From an uncultured Eubacteriales bacterium (GTDB taxonomy: Bacteria; Bacillota; Clostridia; Christensenellales; Christensenellaceae), in contig UQXU01000097.1 in NCBI GenBank assembly GCA_900545085.1, forward strand, positions 1-5,227: DNA of 5,227 bases, read 5' to 3'. This document shows positions 1-4,170 of this stretch, one piece after another. The stretch's first letter is position 1, and each line of letters starts with the position of its first letter. The translations under genes were made by a program, and so were the position numbers. The notes beneath the pieces were generated by a model. That model saw only the letters and a program-made list of their open reading frames with translations. It did no database searches and had not been told where the DNA came from.

Positions 1-458
1 GCGCCAGCTACCGAAAGCGCCGTGCCCCACTGTCCTGCGCCTGTCTCTGTAGTAAGTCTCTTTATGCCCGCTTCTTTATTATAGAAAGCCTGCGCCAGTG
101 CGGTGTTGAGCTTATGGCTTCCGGAAGGATTGTTGCCCTCGTATTTATAATATATTTTCGCGGGAGTATCCAGCGCCTTTTCCAATCCTATGGCGCGAAC
201 CAACGGAGAAGGGCGGTACTGACGATATACGTCTCGAACAGGCTGAGGTATCTCTATCTCTCTTTCTGTCGTCAGCTCCTGCTTTATAAGCTCCGGCGGG
301 AAGATAGCGGAAAGCTCATCCGGTACTACCGGCTTACCTGTAGCCGGGCTGATATAGGGTTTTATGGGATTGGGCATATCTGCCATCACGTTATACCAGT
401 ATTTCGGCATTTCAGATTCGGGCAGATAAACCTTTGCATACTTAATTTTTTTGCTCAT
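1..458 (-). CDS. trpB: TrpB2-like tryptophan synthase beta chain, N-terminal part (cut by window edge)
   Basis: PLP-dependent enzyme expected to join indole and L-serine to make L-tryptophan in the cytoplasm. The first 152 codons are visible; the 3' part lies beyond base 1. The start is ATG at 458-456, with AGAGGAG at 474-468 nine bases upstream. The fragment carries TrpB2 hallmarks: an N-terminal extension ([20 protein letters not shown]) followed by [17 protein letters not shown], then [16 protein letters not shown] (81-96), [20 protein letters not shown] (101-120) and [15 protein letters not shown] (134-148). Lys116 in GSHKLN is the expected Schiff-base lysine that holds PLP. The extension and the KYEG...SGSHKLN wording separate TrpB2 from the shorter TrpB1 that pairs tightly with TrpA. 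No trpA or other trp gene is visible, so whether it is biosynthetic, indole-salvaging or acts on another substrate is open. It has its own promoter overlapping the end of the upstream hydrolase gene. Family assignment is confident; the physiological role is less so. Confidence 0.9.
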   Translation of the reverse strand, partial: MSKKIKYAKVYLPESEMPKYWYNVMADMPNPIKPYISPATGKPVVPDELSAIFPPELIKQELTTEREIEIPQPVRDVYRQYRPSPLVRAIGLEKALDTPAKIYYKYEGNNPSGSHKLNTALAQAFYNKEAGIKRLTTETGAGQWGTALSVAG

Positions 459-520
459 ATTACTTATCTCCTCTAATTGCTATTCTACTCTAAGCTAAGC
501 GAAAAAATGCGCTCTAATAC

Positions 521-548
521 AATATATCACACTTAATGCAAATGTCAA
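521..548 (-). promoter_or_regulatory. Sigma-A type promoter for trpB
   Basis: On the minus strand a perfect -35 box TTGACA (548-543) is followed after 16 bases by TATATT (526-521). Transcription would start near 514, giving an untranslated leader of about 55 bases before the trpB start at 458. The -35 box contains the TGA stop codon (547-545) of the hydrolase gene, so the promoter overlaps the end of that gene. No intrinsic terminator is visible between the two genes, so read-through from the hydrolase is also likely. The 16-base spacer is slightly short but acceptable. Confidence 0.65.
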
Positions 549-1237
549 GCCTCAACAAATGCTTTAAGCAGCTTCGCGCTGGGTTTTGAGCAAAAATAAG
601 TGAATTCCGGATGCCACTGAACTGCATGGACAAACCTCGCATTCTGTATACACACACTTTCTATAAGTCCATCCGGCGAAAGAGCTTCAACAGTCAGCCC
701 CGGCGCCAGCTTTTTTATCGCTTGGTGATGATAGCTTGTTACTTCTATATTATCCCCGCCTATTATCTCTTTCAGCGGACTATCCAGCAGTTTTACCGAA
801 TGCGCAGGGATATGATAAGGCGGCTTTTGAGCATGTGTAATCTGCGAAGGTCTTTGGGAAGGCAAATCTTGATATAAAGTACCTCCCATATATACGTTTA
901 AAAGCTGTATTCCTCTGCATATCCCCAAAATCGGTATGTCAGCCTCCAAAGCAAGCTCTAGCAGTGAATATTCCATATTATCACGTTCCGGACTTATTTC
1001 GCCGCATTCTTTTAGTTTTTCTTCTCCATATCTGGATGGTGATACATCATGACCTCCCGTAAGGAGAAGCGCATCTATTCCGCCTATGAGCTGAGTCAAA
1101 GACTCTCTGTCATCTGTAAGCGGCAAAATTATAGGTATGGCGCCCGCCTCTTGCAATCCTTTCATGTATCCCGGAAGCATCCAATAGCTGCTCTTGCCGT
1201 AATCTATCAGCGGCACAACTCCCACAATGCGTTTCAT
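545..1237 (-). CDS. Gamma-glutamyl-gamma-aminobutyrate hydrolase family protein (peptidase C26)
   Basis: Class I glutamine amidotransferase-fold hydrolase of 230 residues, a normal length for PuuD-like peptidase C26 proteins. These cytoplasmic enzymes cleave gamma-glutamyl amide bonds, for example gamma-glutamyl-GABA in putrescine breakdown. Visible features in order: N-terminal strand and GYMKGLQEAGAIPIILP (23-39), the oxyanion-forming DALLLTGGHDVSPSRYGE (55-72), the nucleophile elbow PILGICRGIQLLN (102-114) with Cys107, SYHHQAIKKLAPGL (168-181), and AVQWHPEF (205-212) with His209 and Glu211 completing the triad. The start at 1237 is set by AGGAG (1250-1246), eight bases upstream. No puu genes are adjacent, so the true substrate (gamma-glutamyl-GABA, another gamma-glutamyl amide or a folate-type conjugate) cannot be told. 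It is separated from the upstream kinase by a terminator and followed 86 bases later by trpB. Family confident, substrate unknown. Confidence 0.93.
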   Translation of the reverse strand: MKRIVGVVPLIDYGKSSYWMLPGYMKGLQEAGAIPIILPLTDDRESLTQLIGGIDALLLTGGHDVSPSRYGEEKLKECGEISPERDNMEYSLLELALEADIPILGICRGIQLLNVYMGGTLYQDLPSQRPSQITHAQKPPYHIPAHSVKLLDSPLKEIIGGDNIEVTSYHHQAIKKLAPGLTVEALSPDGLIESVCIQNARFVHAVQWHPEFTYFCSKPSAKLLKAFVEA

Positions 1238-1260
1238 CTACTATACTCCTGAAAGATTTC

Positions 1261-1295
1261 AAAATAAAAAGGACGCCGCAAATTCTGCGACATCC
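1261..1295 (-). terminator. Rho-independent terminator between kinase and hydrolase genes
   Basis: Read on the minus strand, GGATGTCGCA (1295-1286), a five-base loop GAATT and TGCGGCGTCC (1280-1271) form a continuous 10-bp stem with two G-U pairs. TTTTTATTTT (1270-1261) follows immediately. This is a classic intrinsic terminator for the ThiD-like kinase transcript, whose stop codon lies about 50 bases upstream. The plus strand has no T tract after the hairpin, so it works in one direction only. Only 23 bases separate the end of the T tract from the hydrolase start, so the hydrolase promoter must lie within or upstream of the hairpin. Confidence 0.85.
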
Positions 1296-1306
1296 TTGTC
1301 AGTTAT

Positions 1307-1334
1307 ATTATACTCTTTTTTTGCAAAAAATCAA
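1307..1334 (-). promoter_or_regulatory. Putative promoter for the peptidase C26 gene, upstream of the terminator hairpin
   Basis: On the minus strand TTGATT (1334-1329), a 16-base spacer and a perfect TATAAT (1312-1307) lie just downstream of the kinase stop codon. Transcription from here would begin near 1300, about five bases before the terminator hairpin (1295-1271), so the hydrolase mRNA would start with that hairpin. The surroundings are A/T-rich, so a chance match is possible, but I see no better promoter in the 105-base gap. Confidence 0.5.
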
Positions 1335-1342
1335 GCGCGGGC

Positions 1343-2122
1343 TTATTTAAGCTCGTACATATGGTTTATAACACCTCTGCCTTCCAGCGGTATTCCATTC
1401 TTTATCGCGCCGAGAACGTATTTCTTCGCAAATGACGCACTGGAACGAACGCTGAAGCCTTCTGCAATATAACAACACATAGCAGCCGAAAAAGCGCACC
1501 CTACGCCAAACGTATTGCGGGTCTCTACACGAGGCTGAGCAAACCAGATAGCTTCTCCTTTAGTATAAAGAAGATCGTCTGCACAGCTCGGAAGATGACC
1601 GCCCTTAATCAGGATAGAGCCACCTGTCATATCCGCCAGTTTTTCTGCCGTTTTTACCATATCTGACATTTCCTCTATTTTACATCCTGAAAGCAGCTCA
1701 GCTTCCGGAATGTTGGGAATGAGAACATGCGCCAAAGGCAAAATGCGTTCTTTATAACGCTCAAGAGCTTCATCATCCAACATGATCTCGCCGCGATTAG
1801 ATACCAAAACAGGGTCAACTACAATTTCGTTTACGCCAAGTTCTTTTATCTTGTCCGCTACGATGTCAATTATCTCGCTCGTACCCAGCATCCCCAGCTT
1901 TATGCAATCCGGCATAAAATTAGAGATAACTGTGTCAAACTGAAGCTTAACCATCTCAGGCGTCAGATTTATAACGTCACGTATGCCCTTAGAGTTTTGA
2001 GCTGTAACCGCAGTTAGAACTGTCGCCGCGAAAGCTTTGTGTACAGTGATCGTTTTGATGTCACCTTGAATTCCGCCGCCGCCGCTCGAATCTGAACGAG
2101 CAATACTCAATATTTTTTTCAT
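1343..2122 (-). CDS. thiD: ThiD-family kinase (hydroxymethylpyrimidine / phosphomethylpyrimidine or pyridoxal kinase)
   Basis: Ribokinase-like cytoplasmic kinase of 259 residues, typical ThiD length. ThiD phosphorylates HMP and HMP-phosphate for thiamine synthesis; close relatives in Firmicutes act as pyridoxal kinases or do both. Motifs in order: RSDSSGGGGIQGDIKT (9-24, substrate and P-loop-like region), TAVTAQNSKGI (37-47), IKLGML (74-79), VVDPVLVSNRGE (101-112), LIPNIPEAELLSG (134-146), ILIKGGHLP (170-178), and the anion-hole/catalytic loop TRNTFGVGCAFSAA (201-214) with Cys209. ThiD proteins normally read NTHGTGC in that loop; here His is Phe and Thr is Val. The first motif is also unusual (AR for AG, GGGG for GGAG, QGD for QAD). 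The start at 2122 is supported by AGGAG (2134-2130), seven bases upstream. The reading frame is intact. It stands alone between its own promoter and a terminator, with no other thi gene in view, so the substrate is uncertain. Confidence 0.85.
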   Translation of the reverse strand: MKKILSIARSDSSGGGGIQGDIKTITVHKAFAATVLTAVTAQNSKGIRDVINLTPEMVKLQFDTVISNFMPDCIKLGMLGTSEIIDIVADKIKELGVNEIVVDPVLVSNRGEIMLDDEALERYKERILPLAHVLIPNIPEAELLSGCKIEEMSDMVKTAEKLADMTGGSILIKGGHLPSCADDLLYTKGEAIWFAQPRVETRNTFGVGCAFSAAMCCYIAEGFSVRSSASFAKKYVLGAIKNGIPLEGRGVINHMYELK

Positions 2123-2159
2123 AATATCACTCCTATTTTTAATTCATTTGCCCGCTATT

Positions 2160-2206
2160 CTTACTCCACAGTATATAAGGTCTCAGTATGAACCTTCAGA
2201 AGTAAA
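2160..2206 (-). promoter_or_regulatory. Possible structured RNA element in the kinase 5' leader
   Basis: From the promoter at 2259-2267 the kinase mRNA would carry a leader of about 130 bases. Within it, on the minus strand, TTTACTTC (2206-2199) can pair with GGAGTAAG (2167-2160) in an 8-bp stem with two G-U pairs. It encloses a hairpin: AAGGTTCA (2196-2189), loop TAC, TGA-G-ACCTT (2185-2177), eight pairs with one bulged G. A 9-base strand remains unpaired on one side. I do not see the conserved TPP (thi-box) riboswitch segments. The fold is worked out by eye and may be fortuitous. Confidence 0.25.
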
Positions 2207-2258
2207 GTAAAAAATATTTAAACAATTAAATTTATTATTGTTTTTCATCTTCAATATT

Positions 2259-2267
2259 ATTATACCA
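2259..2267 (-). promoter_or_regulatory. Extended -10 promoter for the ThiD-like kinase
   Basis: On the minus strand TGG followed by TATAAT (2267-2259) matches the extended -10 element TGnTATAAT. The -35 region is weak: AATACA at a 17-base spacing has three of six matches, which is typical for extended -10 promoters. The start would be near 2252, leaving a leader of about 130 bases that holds an AT-rich hairpin (AAACAAT 2220-2226 with ATTGTTT 2237-2243) and the possible structure at 2160-2206. Confidence 0.6.
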
Positions 2268-2288
2268 CAAAAATCTGGGAATGTATTG

Positions 2289-2306
2289 CATATATAAAAA
2301 TATATG
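2289..2306. repeat. Perfect 7-bp inverted repeat in the divergent intergenic region
   Basis: CATATAT (2289-2295) and ATATATG (2300-2306) are exact inverted repeats separated by AAAA. TTG lies immediately outside on the left (2286-2288) and CAA one base beyond on the right (2308-2310). The repeat sits between the outward promoters of the kinase and the phosphopantetheinyl transferase, where an operator could control either. The region is very AT-rich, so chance is a real alternative. Confidence 0.35.
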
Positions 2307-2333
2307 TCAAATTTTATGATTTTTTTCTTGCAC

Positions 2334-2362
2334 TTGTAGTTTGAAAAGACAAAAGTTATAAT
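2334..2362 (+). promoter_or_regulatory. Putative promoter for the phosphopantetheinyl transferase
   Basis: A perfect -10 TATAAT (2357-2362) is preceded at 17 bases by TTGTAG (2334-2339), a weak -35 that keeps only the TTG. The start would be near 2369, about 20 bases before the ATG at 2389, leaving room for GGAGG at 2378-2382. The -10 is convincing; the -35 choice is less so. Confidence 0.5.
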
Positions 2363-2388
2363 TAAAAATATAAATACGGAGGAAGACT

Positions 2389-3006
2389 ATGATATTAGCA
2401 GCGCTGACATTGTACGATATAAAATATTGCGATTATAAAACCCTTACTAAATTGCTGCCTAAAGAGAGATTAGATAAAATTGACTCTTACAAAACTGAAT
2501 CGTCAAAGCTGGAATCACTCGCTTCAGGACTCCTTCTCAGGCACTTATTAGAGCAATACGGCTGTAAGAATTATTCTTTTAGCTACAACAAATATGGTAA
2601 ACCGTATATAGAGCGCGGTCCTCACTTTTCTTTAACTCACAGCAATAAACTTGTTTGCTGCGCTGTCAGCGATAATAATATAGGCATAGACGCAGAGTTT
2701 ATATCCGCAGCCAGAGATAACGTCGCTCGCAGATCATTTTCCTCCGAGGAGTACGCCAGTTACTCAACGGCATCCGACCATACTTCTGAATTCTACAGGC
2801 TATGGACGCGCAAAGAAGCTTATCTAAAATATATAGGAACAGGTCTTGCATCCCCTATGTATAAGTTTAATACTTTATCTCCCGATATAGACTCCATGCT
2901 GCAAAGCATACGTTTGCATAATTACTGGTTAAGCATATGTATAAAAGAAAAGGCTGGGCCGATTTTACAATTCCTCAACTTCTCCGATATAATTACAGAA
3001 TATTAA
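2389..3006 (+). CDS. Sfp-type 4'-phosphopantetheinyl transferase
   Basis: Transfers the 4'-phosphopantetheine arm of coenzyme A to a conserved serine of carrier proteins, turning apo-ACP or PCP domains into the active form; Mg-dependent and cytoplasmic. The 205 residues are slightly short for the Sfp class (about 220-230) but all signature blocks are present. These are YNKYGKPYI (66-74), HFSLTHSNKLVCCAVS (79-94), IGIDAEFI (98-105) with Mg-binding Asp101 and Glu103, the RSFSSEEY segment (115-122), and FYRLWTRKEAYLKYIGTGL (135-153) with Glu143 and Lys147. The start has a strong GGAGG (2378-2382), six bases upstream. The two-lobed length argues against an AcpS-type enzyme (about 120 residues). 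No carrier protein, NRPS, PKS or fatty-acid gene is in the window, so its target is unknown; it may be the housekeeping enzyme or serve a remote pathway. It has its own promoter and is followed 107 bases later by a separately promoted marR gene. Confidence 0.9.
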   Translation: MILAALTLYDIKYCDYKTLTKLLPKERLDKIDSYKTESSKLESLASGLLLRHLLEQYGCKNYSFSYNKYGKPYIERGPHFSLTHSNKLVCCAVSDNNIGIDAEFISAARDNVARRSFSSEEYASYSTASDHTSEFYRLWTRKEAYLKYIGTGLASPMYKFNTLSPDIDSMLQSIRLHNYWLSICIKEKAGPILQFLNFSDIITEY

Positions 3007-3018
3007 TTTGTTACAAAT
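3006..3018. repeat. Short palindrome after the phosphopantetheinyl transferase
   Basis: ATTTG (3006-3010), TTA, CAAAT (3014-3018) form a perfect 5-bp inverted repeat beginning at the last base of the stop codon. It is too weak and AT-rich to be a good terminator and lacks a T tract. It lies about 18 bases before the marR -35 box, so it could instead be an operator half-site arrangement; this is weakly supported. Confidence 0.2.
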
Positions 3019-3035
3019 ATTTAACACCCACTCTA

Positions 3036-3064
3036 TTGACCTGTAAATGATTTAGAAATATAAT
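3036..3064 (+). promoter_or_regulatory. Near-consensus sigma-A promoter for the marR / membrane-protein pair
   Basis: TTGACC (3036-3041, five of six -35 matches), a 17-base spacer and a perfect TATAAT (3059-3064) form the best promoter of the window. The start would be near 3071, about 43 bases before the marR ATG. AGTTTC occurs twice (3065-3070 and 3087-3092), 22 bases or about two helical turns apart, and AAGTT is repeated in tandem at 3081-3090. These could be regulator contacts but are too short to call. A strong core promoter beside a MarR gene fits an autorepressed unit. Confidence 0.8.
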
Positions 3065-3113
3065 AGTTTCAAATCTGAATAAGTTAAGTTTCGTTTTTCT
3101 CGGAGGAATACAC

Positions 3114-3554
3114 ATGGACACAAGAGTTGATTTGTACAGTTTGTTAATGACCACAAATGCTAAGTTTAATAAGCGTCTTTTTTCCGCTCTTCATAAATCA
3201 GGACTTTCACACGGCCAACCTAAGGTTCTGGATTATCTGGGAAGCCACGACGGAAGCCCTCAAAAAGACATAGCTATAGGATGTATGATAGAACCTGCTA
3301 CAGTCACAAGCCTTATAAGCAAAATGGTATCTGACGGGTTGGTTGAGCGAAGACATCTCGACTCTGACCGTCGAACATCATATGTCTATTTGACAGAAAA
3401 AGGTCATATCATGCAGAAGCGTGTCAGCCATGTTATGAAAAACCTTGAGATAAAAGCTTTTTCCGGATTCAGCGAAGACGTACAGTCTTTATTCATCGAA
3501 ATGCTCAAAGCGGTTTATGAAAATCTCTCCGAGGTAATAGACTACGATGAATGA
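3114..3554 (+). CDS. MarR-family winged-helix transcriptional regulator
   Basis: DNA-binding regulator of 146 residues, normal MarR length, expected to act as a dimer that releases DNA on binding a small ligand or on oxidation. N-terminal dimerisation helix at about 3-28; GLSHGQPKVLDYL (30-42) matches the helix 2 region; the helix-turn-helix is SPQKDIAIGCMIEPATVTSLISKMVSDGLVERR (48-80, recognition helix about 61-74). The wing LDSDRRTSYVYLTEKG (82-97) has the conserved D-x-D-R-R and the T-x-K-G end, followed by C-terminal dimer helices. Cys57 in the IEPATVT block is the only cysteine, so disulfide sensing within one subunit is not possible. The start is fixed by GGAGG (3102-3106), seven bases upstream. 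The end overlaps the following membrane-protein gene by eight bases, implying translational coupling. By analogy with other MarR pairs it probably represses its own operon. Ligand unknown. Confidence 0.93.
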   Translation: MDTRVDLYSLLMTTNAKFNKRLFSALHKSGLSHGQPKVLDYLGSHDGSPQKDIAIGCMIEPATVTSLISKMVSDGLVERRHLDSDRRTSYVYLTEKGHIMQKRVSHVMKNLEIKAFSGFSEDVQSLFIEMLKAVYENLSEVIDYDE

Positions 3555-4125
3555 AAATGAATACAACATAAACGGCATAGCGAAAAAAGCTCATCTGAGG
3601 AAGCTTTTCCGCAGATGGATAGTATTAGCAAACATCGCCTATGCTGCCAACGTTATTTTTGTTGTTTGCAATATATCTCTCGGAACCGAGTATGGCAACT
3701 TCTTGGTATGTCTCGAGATTGCATTTGCTTTGCCTTTGCTTTTCTGCATGATAAGCGCCTTCTCAGCCATGCCCAAAAGCGATGAAAGTCTGGTTTTAAA
3801 TACAGACATTACTTCTCCCGAGCTCGTTCGATCCGCACTTATGGATGATACTGCCGCCTCCATGAAAGCCTATTTTATTGACGGACCTCGGACACGGTAT
3901 GTTTTTATTGCAGCCATCCTCTCCATCGTATCGTCAGCATATTCTATACTGTCGCTGCCCTGCTTTTATACCGGATATCCTCAAAATGCAGACCCGACAG
4001 CTCACATAATCGCAGCCGCAGCAGGTGTTTTATGCTGTGCAATAACGCTGCGCAGTACAGTACTATGTACTAGCTATGCTTCCATTTCTGAAACCGGACA
4101 CAAAATTAAATTTAAATTCTTTTGA
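3547..4125 (+). CDS. Four-helix membrane protein of unknown function, coupled to marR
   Basis: I do not recognise the family. The 192-residue protein has a short basic N-terminus (KKAHLRKLFRRW, 13-24) and four likely transmembrane segments: about 24-45, 51-75, 117-141 and 153-177. Between the second and third lies a hydrophilic loop of about 40 residues (76-116) with acidic and polar residues; the C-terminus is short and basic (HKIKFKFF). By the positive-inside rule both ends and the central loop are probably cytoplasmic. There is no signal peptide, ATPase motif or recognisable transporter signature. The ATG at 3547 overlaps the last eight bases of marR; GAGG at 3531-3534 is 12 bases upstream, so the start is supported more by coupling than by spacing. 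It shares the marR promoter and ends 12 bases before a terminator. The context suggests a target of the MarR repressor, possibly for stress or export, but the sequence itself shows no function. Confidence 0.8.
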   Translation: MNENEYNINGIAKKAHLRKLFRRWIVLANIAYAANVIFVVCNISLGTEYGNFLVCLEIAFALPLLFCMISAFSAMPKSDESLVLNTDITSPELVRSALMDDTAASMKAYFIDGPRTRYVFIAAILSIVSSAYSILSLPCFYTGYPQNADPTAHIIAAAAGVLCCAITLRSTVLCTSYASISETGHKIKFKFF

Positions 4126-4136
4126 TATGATACAGC

Positions 4137-4170
4137 ACAACCACCGATATACTCGGTGGTTGTTATTTTA
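4137..4170 (+). terminator. Intrinsic terminator of the marR / membrane-protein transcript
   Basis: ACAACCACCGA (4137-4147), loop TATAC and TCGGTGGTTGT (4153-4163) form a perfect 11-bp stem followed by TATTTTA. It starts 11 bases after the membrane-protein stop codon. The ABC-F gene on the other strand ends at 4168, so its stop codon lies inside the T tract. Read from that side the hairpin has no T tract after it, though it may still protect the 3' end of that mRNA. Confidence 0.85.

Noticed and set aside
114..476. Plus-strand open frame of 120 codons
   Set aside because: It lies antisense to the clearly recognisable TrpB2 coding sequence and resembles no protein.
489..500. Tandem GCTTA repeat in the trpB leader
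   Set aside because: Only two copies of five bases are present, which is within chance, and no fold or operator is evident.
2220..2243. AAACAAT...ATTGTTT hairpin as a plus-strand terminator
   Set aside because: No plus-strand gene lies upstream of it, and the stem is almost entirely A-T.
2123..2260. TPP (thi-box) riboswitch upstream of the ThiD-like gene
   Set aside because: A CTGAGA-like string is present near 2182-2187, but the other conserved TPP segments are missing from the leader.
3006..3018. Terminator for the phosphopantetheinyl transferase
   Set aside because: The stem has only five pairs, mostly A-T, and no T tract follows.
3639..3863. Minus-strand open frame of 74 codons inside the membrane-protein gene
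   Set aside because: It is antisense to a better-supported gene, with no ribosome binding site or recognisable motif.
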